This document shows positions 45,270-53,909 of a stretch of 64,000 bases of DNA, in pieces. Source of the DNA: CBDESN01 sp965242495 (GTDB lineage: Bacteria > Pseudomonadota > Alphaproteobacteria > MPNO01). The first letter of the stretch is position 1. Each line of letters starts with the position of its first letter. The notes beneath the pieces were generated by a model, which did not search any database, was not told the DNA's origin, and saw only the letters and a list, made by a program, of their open reading frames with translations. Made by a program: the position numbers and the translations under genes. The stretch spans positions 1,674,001-1,738,000 of the forward strand of contig OZ251446.1 in the NCBI GenBank assembly GCA_965242495.1, given 5' to 3'.

Positions 45270-46187
45270 TCATTCCTCCAGCAGCGCCCGCAGCCCGGTC
45301 CGGTAATCGGGGTAGCGGAGGCGCACGCCGAGCTCCCGCTTGATCCGGTCGTTTCGCACCCGCCGGTCGTCGGCGTAGAAGCGGAGGGCCTGCGGCGACA
45401 GCCGCGCCCGGTCGAACGGGATCCCGGGCGGCGGCGGCGCGCCGAGAAGCGCGGCGGCGAAGGCCGTGACGTCGGCGCCGGGCGCCGGCTCGTCGTCGCA
45501 GACGTTGTAGACCGCGCCCGGGTTCGGCCGGCGCATCGAAGCCCGCAGGACGGCCACGACGTCGTCCACGTGGATGCGCGAGAAGACGTGGCCCGGCTTG
45601 ACGATCCGCCGCGCCTCTCCCGACCGCACCCGGTCGAGCGCATTGCGGCCGGGGCCGTAGATGCCGGCCAGCCGGAAGACGTGGACGGGAACGCCGTCGC
45701 TCGCCAGCAGCGCCCGCCATGCGCATTCGGCGTCGAGGCGCCGCCGGGCGCGCGGGCCGGTCGGGGCCGCGGCGGAATCCTCGCCCACCCACGCCCCGCC
45801 GCGGTCGCCGTAGACGCCGGTGCTGGAGAGATACCCCACCCAGCGCAGCCGGGACGAAGCCGCGATCTCGTCGCGGTATCGCCGCAGCGCCGGGTCGCCG
45901 TCGGCGTCCGGCGGGACCGAGCACAGCAGCGCCGTCGCGCGCGCCAGCCGCTCGCCGGGGTCTGCGCCGAAGCGGAACGCGGCGACGCCGGTTCGGCGCA
46001 GCTCGTCCCGCCGCGCCGCGGTCCGGCAGACGCCGGCGACCGACCAGCCGTCGGCGCGCAGGCTCCCGGCCAGACGCAACGCCGTGTAGCCGAGGCCGAG
46101 GCAGAACAGCCCGCCCGCCCGCCCGGCGTCGCCGGCGGCGGGAGGCGGCGCGGGCGCGGCGGGGTCGTCGGGATTGCGCTTATCCAT
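45270..46187 (-). CDS. SDR-family NAD(P)-binding epimerase/dehydratase (YeeZ-like)
   Basis: A 305-residue extended-SDR protein. After a Pro/Ala-rich leader comes FCLGLGYTALRLAGSL (a variant dinucleotide-binding motif), LRWVGYLSSTGVYGDRGG with the active-site Tyr region, FRLAGIYGPGRN, and SRIHVDDVVAVLRASM. The group is often annotated as nucleoside-diphosphate-sugar epimerase; the substrate is unknown. The start codon (MDKR) lies at the edge of repeat island 5 and matches the repeat-encoded MDKR start of the GlxD-like gene. The true conserved part begins near residue 26. Confidence 0.8.
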   Translation of the reverse strand: MDKRNPDDPAAPAPPPAAGDAGRAGGLFCLGLGYTALRLAGSLRADGWSVAGVCRTAARRDELRRTGVAAFRFGADPGERLARATALLCSVPPDADGDPALRRYRDEIAASSRLRWVGYLSSTGVYGDRGGAWVGEDSAAAPTGPRARRRLDAECAWRALLASDGVPVHVFRLAGIYGPGRNALDRVRSGEARRIVKPGHVFSRIHVDDVVAVLRASMRRPNPGAVYNVCDDEPAPGADVTAFAAALLGAPPPPGIPFDRARLSPQALRFYADDRRVRNDRIKRELGVRLRYPDYRTGLRALLEE

Positions 46188-46369
46188 GAGGGCCTTCTAT
46201 GGATTCCCGCTTTCGCGGAGCCTGCCCCCGGCCCCGACCGGGGGAATGACGGAGGGGCCGTGACGACGGCCCCAGGAAGGCCATCGGCTCGAGGCGGATA
46301 CGCCAAGGGTTTCTGCACACACTCTGCGGTTGCGCTCCGGCGGGACCCGGTTTCTCGAACGGGCGCTCA
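46188..46369. repeat. Repeat island 5
   Basis: A short island: one palindrome half next to 46203, a GGGAATGACGGAGGGG segment, the CCTCGAGGCG-type linker in inverse form, and at its right end TTTCTCGAACGGGCGCTCA. In reverse complement that end is TGAGCGCCCGTTCGAGAAA, the shared terminal motif, and its TGA is the stop codon of the GST gene. Confidence 0.8.
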
Positions 46370-47035
46370 GAAGTCCAGATCGGCGTAATGCGCGGGGGGC
46401 GGGAAGCCCGGGATGCGGTCGGCCAGGATGGCGCGGAAGGACGGACGCGACTTGACCCGGGCATACCATTCCTTGGCCCGCGGATGCCCGGACCAGGGGA
46501 CGTCGCCCAGATAGTCCACCGCGGAAAGATGCGCGCTCGCGGCGACGTCGGCGAGGGAGAAGGCGTCGCCGGCGAGCCAGCTGCGCCGCTCGGCGAGCCA
46601 GGCGACGTATTCGAGATGGGTATGGATGTTGTCCTTGCCGGCGCGGATGGCCCGCGAATCCGGCTCGCCCCGGCGCGAGAACCGCTTGATCAGCTTCTCG
46701 CCCACCAGCGCCTCGCCGACCTCGCGGTCGAACTTGCCGTCGAACCAGGCGACCAGCCGGCGGACCTCGGCCCGTTCGACCGGGCCGCCCGGCAGCAGCG
46801 GCGGATTCGGGCGGGTCTCGTCGAGATATTCGCAGATCGCGGCGGCGCCGGCCAGCGCCGCTCCGCCGTCCTCCACCAGCACCGGAACCTCGCCGGCGGG
46901 GTTCATGGCCAGGAATTCCGGCCGGCGCGCCCAGGGGCTTTCGGCCTTCAGGTTGAATTCGAGCTCCTTCTCGGCGAGCGCGACGCGCACCTTGCGGCAG
47001 GCCGGGGAGATCCACAGGTGATGAAGCGTGCGCAT
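46367..47035 (-). CDS. Glutathione S-transferase
   Basis: A 222-residue GST: thioredoxin-like N-terminus with SPACRKVRVALAEKEL (catalytic Ser/Cys position) and NPAGEVPVLVED, then the GSH-contact AGAAAICEYLDE, and an all-helical C-terminal domain with WLAGDAFSLADVAASAHLSAVDYL. Substrate unknown. The C-terminus ends at repeat island 5, whose terminal motif shares the stop codon. The gene is 18 bp downstream of the MFS pair on the same strand. Confidence 0.87.
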   Translation of the reverse strand: MRTLHHLWISPACRKVRVALAEKELEFNLKAESPWARRPEFLAMNPAGEVPVLVEDGGAALAGAAAICEYLDETRPNPPLLPGGPVERAEVRRLVAWFDGKFDREVGEALVGEKLIKRFSRRGEPDSRAIRAGKDNIHTHLEYVAWLAERRSWLAGDAFSLADVAASAHLSAVDYLGDVPWSGHPRAKEWYARVKSRPSFRAILADRIPGFPPPAHYADLDF

Positions 47036-47053
47036 TTCGTAGCCCGTGCGGGT

Positions 47054-48262
47054 TCAGTCCTGGGTCGCGAGCCGCGCCAGCGGGCGATCGTCGATCGGCC
47101 AGTGCAGCAGCGCCGCGAGCAGCCCCATGACGATGGCGACCCACCAGAACAGGTCGTAGGCGCCGGTCGCGTCGTAGATGCGCCCGCCCAGCCAGACGCC
47201 GACGAAGCTGCCGAGCTGGTGGCCGAGATAGACGACGCCGTAGAGCGTCGCCAGATAACGGGTCCCGAACATCTGGATGACGACGCCGCTCGTCAACGGC
47301 ACGGTGCCGAGCCACAACAGGCCGATCAGGGCCGAGAAGGCCAGCACCGAGACCTCGCCGACCGGCAGGTGGATGAAGCCGAGCACGACCAGCGACCGGG
47401 CGAGATAGACGTAGCTCAGCAGGTATTTCTTGCGGTAGCGGTCGCCGAGCCAGCCGGCCCCCCAGGTCCCGGCCATGTTGAACAGGCCGATGACCGCGAT
47501 CGCGCTCGCCGCGAGATAGCCGCCGCCGCCCGCGTCCTTGACGTAGGCGGGCAGATGGGTGGCGACGAACTGCACCTGGAGTCCGCAGACGAAGAAGCCG
47601 AGGACGAGCAGGACGAACCCGCCATGCCCGCGCGCTTCCCGAAGGGCCTGGGCCAGGCTCGGCCCGGCCTGGTCGCCCGCGGCGGCGGCGTTGCGGCCCA
47701 GACTCGCGGCGAGCGGCGCGATCATCGCCGCGCCCGCGGCGAGAACGACGAGCGCCGCGACCCAGCCCAGCGAGTCGATCAGGACCTGGCTCGCCGGCAC
47801 GAGCGCCAGCTGCCCCGCGGTGGCGCCGGCGGTGACGATCGCGAGCCACATGGTCCGGCGTTGCTCCGGCGCGACCCGCCCGACGATCGACAGCAGCAGC
47901 GGCAGGCCGACGCCGGCGAGCCCGATCCCCGCGACGACGCCGGCCCCGCCGAGCATCTCGCCCGGCGTCGTCGCCTGGGACATCAGGAAGATGCCGGCCG
48001 CATACAGCAGGCCGGCCAGCATCAGGACCCGCGTCGGACCCCAGTAGCGGTCCGACAGCGCGCCCATGAGGGGGGCGCACAGGCCGAGCATCAGGTTCTG
48101 GACCGCGATGGCGACCGAATAGGACTCGCGGCCCCATCCCAGATCGGCGCCGATCACGTCGGTGAACAGCCCGAAGCTCTGGCGGACGCCGTAGCTGATC
48201 ATGACGATGACCGTGGCGCAGGCCAGGACGTAGGCGGGCGTTCGCAGGACCGGCGCGCTCAT
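47054..48262 (-). CDS. MFS transporter (first of a paralogous pair)
   Basis: A 402-residue major facilitator with 12 predicted membrane helices. The loop 2-3 motif is seen as GALSDRYWGPTRVLML, and the central loop is about 185-215. It resembles the oxalate/formate antiporter-type (OFA) and monocarboxylate-like MFS carriers. It is about as long as the next gene and closely similar, with the shared end HWPIDDRPLARLA versus HYPIDDRPTARLA, so the pair arose by tandem duplication. The 4-bp overlap (ATGA) suggests one transcript and perhaps a heterodimer or two substrates. Confidence 0.88.
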   Translation of the reverse strand: MSAPVLRTPAYVLACATVIVMISYGVRQSFGLFTDVIGADLGWGRESYSVAIAVQNLMLGLCAPLMGALSDRYWGPTRVLMLAGLLYAAGIFLMSQATTPGEMLGGAGVVAGIGLAGVGLPLLLSIVGRVAPEQRRTMWLAIVTAGATAGQLALVPASQVLIDSLGWVAALVVLAAGAAMIAPLAASLGRNAAAAGDQAGPSLAQALREARGHGGFVLLVLGFFVCGLQVQFVATHLPAYVKDAGGGGYLAASAIAVIGLFNMAGTWGAGWLGDRYRKKYLLSYVYLARSLVVLGFIHLPVGEVSVLAFSALIGLLWLGTVPLTSGVVIQMFGTRYLATLYGVVYLGHQLGSFVGVWLGGRIYDATGAYDLFWWVAIVMGLLAALLHWPIDDRPLARLATQD

Positions 48263-49479
48263 GCGTCAACCCTCCCGGCGGCGAGCCGGGCGGTCGGCCG
48301 GTCGTCGATCGGATAGTGCATCAACGCGGCGATCAGGCCGAGGATCACCGCGGTCCACCACACCGCCCCGTAGCCGCCGGTCGAATCGTAGAGGACGCCG
48401 CCCAGCCAGATGCCGAGAAAGGCGCCGATCTGGTGGCTGAAGAAGGTGAAGCCGTAGAGCGTCGCCACGTAGGTCGGGCCGAAGATGCCGGCGACCACCG
48501 ATGCGGTGAGCGGCACCGTGGCCAGCCAGACGAAGCCTGCGACGCAGGCGAAGACGACGACGACGCCATCGGCGACGGGCAGCAGGAAGAACGCCGCCAT
48601 CGCCGCCGAGCGCAGGAGATAGACCCAGCACAGGAGATACTTCGCCCGGAAGCGGCCGGCCGCGCCGCCCAGCACGAAACAACCGATCACGTTGAACAGC
48701 CCGATCAGGGTGAGCGCCGCCGCGCCCATGCCGGGCGATACGTCGAAATCCCGCAGCATGGCCGGCAAGTGCGAGCTTACGAACATGGTCTGGAAGCCGC
48801 AGACGAAATAGGCCGCGGTCAGCAACAGGAAGCCGCGATGGCCGCAGGCTTCGCCGATCGCGGCGCGAAGCGATTGCCCGGACGGCGATTCCTCGGGCCG
48901 GGGCGGCCCGATCGCCACCGCCGCCGACAGCGGCACGATCACGGCCGTGACCGCGGCGATCGCGGCCATCGCCGAGGCCCAGCCCCACATGTCGATGAAC
49001 AGATGCGCCGCCGGGACGGTGACGAACATGCCCGAGGATCCGCCGGCGCTGGCGATGCCGAGATAGAGGCTCCGCCTACGCTCCGGCGTCACCCGCGCGA
49101 CCGCGGACAGCAGCACCGGGAACATGGTGGCGGCCATGCCGACGCCGGCGAGGAAGCCGACGCCGAGCGTCGCGTCGATCGGCTCCTCCGCCCGCGACAT
49201 CAGGTAGACGCCGGCGCAATACAGGACGCCGCCGCCCGCGACCACGCGCCCCGGCCCCCATCTGTCGGCGATCACGCCCACCGCCGGCGTCGCCAGCCCC
49301 CAGACCAGGGCCTGCAACGCGACCGCGAAGGAGAAGACCTCGCGGCCCCAGCCGAGATCGTCGCTCAGCGGGGCCAGCATGAGCCCGTGCGTCTGGCGCA
49401 TCCCCAGCGAGACCAGCAGGATCAGCGTGGCGCAGACCAGCACCAGGACGGGGGTCCGCCAGGCGGAGGCGGCGGCCAA
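48259..49479 (-). CDS. MFS transporter (second of a paralogous pair)
   Basis: A 406-residue MFS carrier with 12 membrane helices: TLILLVSLGMRQTHGLMLAPL in helix 1, GVIADRWGPGRVVAGGG as the loop 2-3 motif, and a repeated GLFNVIGCFVLGGAAGRFRAKYLL in helices 7-8 that mirrors the paralogue (GLFNMAGTWGAGWLGDRYRKKYLL). Likely an organic-anion importer serving the catabolic genes to the right, from which it diverges by a 123-bp gap. Confidence 0.88.
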   Translation of the reverse strand: MAAASAWRTPVLVLVCATLILLVSLGMRQTHGLMLAPLSDDLGWGREVFSFAVALQALVWGLATPAVGVIADRWGPGRVVAGGGVLYCAGVYLMSRAEEPIDATLGVGFLAGVGMAATMFPVLLSAVARVTPERRRSLYLGIASAGGSSGMFVTVPAAHLFIDMWGWASAMAAIAAVTAVIVPLSAAVAIGPPRPEESPSGQSLRAAIGEACGHRGFLLLTAAYFVCGFQTMFVSSHLPAMLRDFDVSPGMGAAALTLIGLFNVIGCFVLGGAAGRFRAKYLLCWVYLLRSAAMAAFFLLPVADGVVVVFACVAGFVWLATVPLTASVVAGIFGPTYVATLYGFTFFSHQIGAFLGIWLGGVLYDSTGGYGAVWWTAVILGLIAALMHYPIDDRPTARLAAGRVDA

Positions 49480-49602
49480 TCAGCCCTCCCGCCGCAGGCC
49501 GGGGGGCGCAAGGCTGGGCGCCCGGGCCCTCGTCCGCGTCCGGTCGCCTTGCCGCCGCCGGCGCCGCGCGATAGCATCGGGGCCCCAAGGACGGAGGCGG
49601 AC

Positions 49603-50364
49603 ATGGCGCCGGAAGGCTCTACCGGGATCGATGGTTCGATCCGCGCGAAGATCGACGGGCTGCGCGAGGACTGGCACACCAAGAAGCATCCGTTCTTCCG
49701 CAAGATGCTGGACGGATCGCTTCCGCTGCGTCCGCTCGGCGTCTACATGGCCAACCATTTCCAGTTCGTCCAGCGGGCGCAGCCCTCCTTCGGCCTGCTC
49801 TATTACCGGGCGCCCCAGGACGTCCGGCTTGCGTTGATCGAGAACCTCGCCGAGGAGGAGGGGCTGGTCGCCATTCCGGGCGAGGACCACGAGCCGCACA
49901 ACCACAACGAGCTGATCTTCGCCTTCTGCCGGGCGGCCGGAATCGGCGAGGACGAGGTGCGCAACACCCGGATGCCGCCCGCCTGGGTGGCGCGGTCGCT
50001 CCACTACGTCCATTGCCTGCGCGAGGAGCCGGTCGGCGTGGCGCTCGCCATGCAGTCGACGCAGGAGGGCCAGCAGGTGGCGTTGAACACCGAGGTCACC
50101 ATTCCGTCCTTCGTCGCGCATTACGGCTTTACCGAGTCCTCTCCCGAGATCGGGTTCTTCGTCGAGCACGCCGAGGCCGACCTCGAACACAGCGCCCGCC
50201 AGATGGCGCTGTGCGAGAAGTATCTGCGCACGCCGGAGGAGCGGCAACGCGCGCTCCGCGTCTGCGAGGAGGCGGTGCGGCTGCGCTGGGCCTCGATCAC
50301 CGAGATCTACCGCCGGCACGTGCTCGACGAGGACGAGGTCCTGCCGCCCGGCATCGCCGCCTGA
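49603..50364 (+). CDS. TENA/PqqC-like heme-oxygenase-fold protein
   Basis: A 253-residue helical protein of the PqqC/TENA/CADD superfamily. Landmarks are HPFFRKMLDGSLPLRPLGVYMANHFQFVQ, ENLAEEEGL (glutamate-rich helix), GEDHEPHNHNELIFAF, and EIGFFVEHAEADLEHSARQ with a further His/Glu pair. Several members bind two irons and act as oxidases that cleave C-C bonds; others bind PQQ or thiamin precursors. No pqq genes are nearby, so I favour an iron-dependent oxidase role in the adjoining catabolism. The start is ATG 49603 after GGAGGCGG. Confidence 0.77.
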   Translation: MAPEGSTGIDGSIRAKIDGLREDWHTKKHPFFRKMLDGSLPLRPLGVYMANHFQFVQRAQPSFGLLYYRAPQDVRLALIENLAEEEGLVAIPGEDHEPHNHNELIFAFCRAAGIGEDEVRNTRMPPAWVARSLHYVHCLREEPVGVALAMQSTQEGQQVALNTEVTIPSFVAHYGFTESSPEIGFFVEHAEADLEHSARQMALCEKYLRTPEERQRALRVCEEAVRLRWASITEIYRRHVLDEDEVLPPGIAA

Positions 50365-50404
50365 CGATCCCGGCGCCGCGCCGGGGCCCGCCGGCGGGCG
50401 GGCC

Positions 50405-51367
50405 TCAGGCGACGGCGTGGTCGATGAACTTCCGGGGCGCCGGGTCGCCCCATTGCGAGGTCAGCCCCTCCCCGACCGACAACAGGCCCGGCTCGCTGGC
50501 GGCGTTCAGGAGGTCGCTGTCCGTCCAGTGCTCGTGGACGCGGCCCCACGGGTCGGCCCAGTAGTCGAACACCTGGCTGCCCAGGACGTGGCGGCCGACG
50601 CCCCAGTAGTGTTCGTATTCGCCGATCGATTCCAGATGCTCGTGGCCCATCACCACGTCGTCGATGTCCTGCACCTCGAACGCCATGTGGTTGAGCCCGG
50701 CGCGCGGGCCCCGGAGGTTGAGGAAGACGTGGTGGTCGACGTAGCGCTCGCCGCGGTCGCAGCGGTTGAACGTGGCGACGACGTTGTCCTCGGTCCCGTC
50801 ATAGACGTCGTCGGAGCAGAGCAGGCCCAGCGTCTCGCGATACCAGGCGACCGAGCGGGGGAGGTCGGGCGACATGGTCACCGCATGGCCGATGCGCTTC
50901 ACCTGCGAGGGGCCCTTGGGCAGGCGGGTCAATTCGCCCACCCGCCGCGCGCGGTCGAGCCCGTAATTGACCACGTTCCGGCGCACCGGCAGCGGCTCCA
51001 GCATCTCCATGCCATGGACGATCTCGATCCGGTAGCCGTGCGGCTCGGTCAGACGCACCCGCTTGCCGCCGCCGGGCTCGTCCACCTCCTCGACGCCCGA
51101 GGCGCCTTCCAGCTTCGCGGCCCTGTCGAGGTCCTCCTCGTCGTCGACGCAGAAGGCGAGGCCGATGAACCCGGGATCGCCGAGTTCGGTCACGTGGACG
51201 TGGTGCTCCGGGTCGGTGCCTCGCATGTAGAGGGCGGTCGCGGTGCGGGCGGCGCGGACCATGCCGAACTCGGTCAGGAAGGCCTCCTGCCGGTCGAGGT
51301 CGGGGGACCGGACCCGACCGTAGGCGATGTCGCTCACCTTCAGGGCAGGCGTTGGCAAGGCAGGCAT
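50405..51367 (-). CDS. Two-domain VOC extradiol dioxygenase-like protein
   Basis: A 320-residue type I extradiol dioxygenase layout. The N-terminal VOC module (12-115) is degenerate. The C-terminal module (157-285) holds the complete iron facial triad: His161 in RIGHAVTM, His227 in GLNHMAFEV and Glu279 in GRVHEHW. This is the pattern of catechol 2,3-dioxygenase-like ring-cleaving enzymes. The substrate is unknown but presumably a catechol or gallate-like diol. It is divergent from the second VOC gene with a 155-bp gap. Confidence 0.83.
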   Translation of the reverse strand: MPALPTPALKVSDIAYGRVRSPDLDRQEAFLTEFGMVRAARTATALYMRGTDPEHHVHVTELGDPGFIGLAFCVDDEEDLDRAAKLEGASGVEEVDEPGGGKRVRLTEPHGYRIEIVHGMEMLEPLPVRRNVVNYGLDRARRVGELTRLPKGPSQVKRIGHAVTMSPDLPRSVAWYRETLGLLCSDDVYDGTEDNVVATFNRCDRGERYVDHHVFLNLRGPRAGLNHMAFEVQDIDDVVMGHEHLESIGEYEHYWGVGRHVLGSQVFDYWADPWGRVHEHWTDSDLLNAASEPGLLSVGEGLTSQWGDPAPRKFIDHAVA

Positions 51368-51522
51368 TGTCGTGCTCCCGTCGTCGTTCGCCGGCGCGCC
51401 GGGGGCGGAGTGTACGCGCGCCGCCGCCGCGGCCCAAGCGGCAATTCGGCCCGGCGCCCGCCTCTGTCCCGATCGGCCGGGCGGTGATAGGGTGCGGCGG
51501 CCAACGACGGAGGGGAGGAACC

Positions 51523-52023
51523 ATGTCGGCGCCGGATGTCGAGACCGCGGCCGAACCCGTGCTCAGGCTCAACTTCCTGTCCCACGGCACGCTGGAATCG
51601 AAGAATCTCGAACGCACCCGCGCCTTCTACACCGAGTTTCTCGGTCTCGAAGTCGTGCGCACCAGCCCGATATCGTTGCTGATCCGCAAGGGCGGCGACA
51701 ACACCATCGCCGTGGTCGAGCAGAAGCGGCGGACCGAGGAGATGCCGCTGCTCAACCATAACGGGCTCGACGTGGAGACCCAGGACGAGGTCGATGCGTG
51801 CCACCGGCTGGTGGTCGAGCACGCCGCGACCTGGGGGCTGCGCAAGATCACCAAGCCCCAGCTCCAGCACGGCACCTACAGCTTCTTCTTCTGGGACCTC
51901 GACGACAACTGCTGGGAGATCCTGACCAATCCGCCCGGCGGCTACGCCTGGCTGTTCCGCAAGGGCGACCTCGAGGGCAAGGGGCATCTCGACCGGGCGT
52001 TCGAGCGCCCGGGCATGAGATAG
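51523..52023 (+). CDS. VOC family protein (glyoxalase/dioxygenase fold)
   Basis: A 166-residue single VOC module: LNFLSHGTLESKNLERTRAFYTEFLGLEVV with His21 as first metal ligand, a later His in LLNHNGLD, and a Glu in DDNCWEIL. It may work as a homodimer that supplies the paired metal site. Function cannot be assigned beyond a metal-dependent ring or C-C chemistry. GGGGAGGA precedes the ATG at 51523, so I trim the longer frame. The thiolase gene starts 16 bp downstream. Confidence 0.78.
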   Translation: MSAPDVETAAEPVLRLNFLSHGTLESKNLERTRAFYTEFLGLEVVRTSPISLLIRKGGDNTIAVVEQKRRTEEMPLLNHNGLDVETQDEVDACHRLVVEHAATWGLRKITKPQLQHGTYSFFFWDLDDNCWEILTNPPGGYAWLFRKGDLEGKGHLDRAFERPGMR

Positions 52024-52039
52024 CCCCGGGAAGCGACCG

Positions 52040-53215
52040 ATGAGCGAGGTGGTGATCTCGGGCGCCGCGCGCACGCCCGTGGGCGCGTTCAACGGGGGGT
52101 TGAGCGGCTTGCGAGCCGCCGATCTCGGAGCCGTCGCCATCGCCGAGGCGCTGCGCCGGGCCGGCGTCGCCGCCGGCGAGGCGTCGGAGGTCCTCATGGG
52201 CCAGATCCTGACCGCCGCCGCCGGGCAGAACCCGGCCCGCCAGGCGTCGATCGGCGCCGGGCTGCCGGTCGAGACGCCCGCCTGCGCGGTCAATCACATG
52301 TGCGGGTCGGGCCTCAAGACGGTGGCCATGGGGTCGCAGGCGATCCGCGCCGGCGATGCGTCGATCGTCGTCGCCGGCGGGCAGGAGAGCATGAGCCAGG
52401 CGCCCCACTGCGTCCATCTGCGCAACGGGACCAGGATGGGCGACGCGGAGATGGTCGACAGCATGATCCGGGACGGCCTGTGGGACGTGTTCAACGGCTA
52501 CCACATGGGGAACACCGCCGAGAACGTGGCCGAGAAATGGCAGGTCACCCGCGCCGAGCAGGACGCCTTCGCCGCGGCGTCGCAGCAGAAGGCGGAGGCG
52601 GCGCAGAAGGCCGGCCGCTTCGCCGACGAGATCGTCCCCGTGACCTGCCCCACGCGCAAGGGCGAGGTCACGATCGCGTCCGACGAGCACCCCAAGCACG
52701 GCACCACCGTCGAGGCGCTGGCCAAGCTGCGCCCCGCCTTCGACCGGGGGGGGACCGTCACCGCGGGCAACGCCTCCGGCATCAACGACGGTGCCGCCGC
52801 CCTGGTGCTGATGACCGGCGCCGAGGCCGCGGCGCGCGGCGTCCGGCCGCTGGCGCGCATCCGGTCCTGGGCGCAGGCGGGGGTCGATCCGGCGATCATG
52901 GGCAGCGGCCCGATCCCCGCCAGCCGGGCGGCCCTGGAAAAGGCCGGCTGGTCGATCGACGACCTCGACCTGATCGAGGCCAACGAAGCGTTCGCGGCGC
53001 AGGCCTGCGCCGTCGGCAAGGAGCTCGGCTGGGACGCCGCCAAGCTCAACGTCAACGGCGGCGCGATCGCGCTCGGCCATCCGATCGGGGCGTCGGGGGC
53101 GCGGATCCTGGTGACGCTCCTCTACGAGATGCGGAGGCGGGACGCGAAGAAGGGCCTGGCGACGCTCTGCATCGGCGGCGGCATGGGCATCGCCATGTGC
53201 GTCGAGCGCGACTGA
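52040..53215 (+). CDS. Acetyl-CoA acetyltransferase (thiolase)
   Basis: A 391-residue thiolase II type. The nucleophile Cys88 is in NHMCGSGLKTV, QESMSQAPH marks the loop domain, and the C-terminal part has NVNGGAIALGHPIGASGARI (active-site His) and CIGGGMGIAMCVE (second catalytic Cys). It can condense two acetyl-CoA (PhaA role) or split 3-ketoacyl-CoA. The surrounding CoA-transferase, CoA ligase and aldehyde dehydrogenase favour a degradative role, but biosynthetic use is equally compatible with the sequence. Confidence 0.93.
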   Translation: MSEVVISGAARTPVGAFNGGLSGLRAADLGAVAIAEALRRAGVAAGEASEVLMGQILTAAAGQNPARQASIGAGLPVETPACAVNHMCGSGLKTVAMGSQAIRAGDASIVVAGGQESMSQAPHCVHLRNGTRMGDAEMVDSMIRDGLWDVFNGYHMGNTAENVAEKWQVTRAEQDAFAAASQQKAEAAQKAGRFADEIVPVTCPTRKGEVTIASDEHPKHGTTVEALAKLRPAFDRGGTVTAGNASGINDGAAALVLMTGAEAAARGVRPLARIRSWAQAGVDPAIMGSGPIPASRAALEKAGWSIDDLDLIEANEAFAAQACAVGKELGWDAAKLNVNGGAIALGHPIGASGARILVTLLYEMRRRDAKKGLATLCIGGGMGIAMCVERD

Positions 53216-53330
53216 CCGCCGTCGCCGCGGCGCTCGCCCCGCCGGCGGCCGCGGGGCTGCGCGCGGCGCGGCGGCGATGGCATACTGGCGCGCCGGCCAT
53301 GGCCCGCGAACGCCGCAAGGGAGCCGCCCG

Positions 53331-53909
53331 ATGAGCGCCGCCGACATCCGCAAGCTCGTGACCGTGGTCGAGGAGACGCGCCGCGAGATCGGCCGGGCCG
53401 TCGATCCGCCGGTCCGGCAGGCGGCGGCGATCGCCGTCGTCGCGAACCCCTATGCCGGGCGGTTCTCGCGCGAGCTGGGCCTGCTGGAGGAGGCCGGGGC
53501 CGTGCTCGGCGCGCTGCTGGCCGGACGCGCCGTCGCGGCCCTGGGCGTCGGCGGCGCCGATGTCCACAGCTACGGCAAGGCCGCCATCGTCGGCGAGCGG
53601 GGCGAACGCGAGCACGCCGCCGCGGTCCTGCATCCGCGCCTGGGCAAGCCGGTGCGCGAGGTCGTCGGCCCGGCCCGCGCCATCATCCCCTCGGCCAAGA
53701 AGATCGGCGGGCCGGGAACCCGCATCGACTGCCCGCTCCATTTCAAGGACGACGCCTGGCGGTTCAGCCATTTCGACGCGATGGAGGTCTCGGTCGCGGA
53801 CGCGCCGCGCGCGGACGAGATCGTCGTCGTCCTGGCGCTCACGACCGCCGGGCGGCCGCTCCATCGCGTGGGCGAAGACCTCGCCGCATCCGACGTGATG
53901 GCGACGTGA
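53331..53909 (+). CDS. AA_synth (DUF1185) family protein
   Basis: A 192-residue protein of the so-called amino acid synthesis family (PF06684-like): RKLVTVVEETRREIGRAVDPPVRQAAAIAVVANPYAG, then GVGGADVHSYGKAAIVGERGEREHAAAVLHPRLG, and a C-terminal RADEIVVVLALTTAGRPLHRVG. No catalytic activity is known for the family; members often sit in catabolic gene clusters with CoA-dependent enzymes, as here. The stop overlaps the next GTG start by 4 bp. I use ATG 53331. Confidence 0.8.
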   Translation: MSAADIRKLVTVVEETRREIGRAVDPPVRQAAAIAVVANPYAGRFSRELGLLEEAGAVLGALLAGRAVAALGVGGADVHSYGKAAIVGERGEREHAAAVLHPRLGKPVREVVGPARAIIPSAKKIGGPGTRIDCPLHFKDDAWRFSHFDAMEVSVADAPRADEIVVVLALTTAGRPLHRVGEDLAASDVMAT

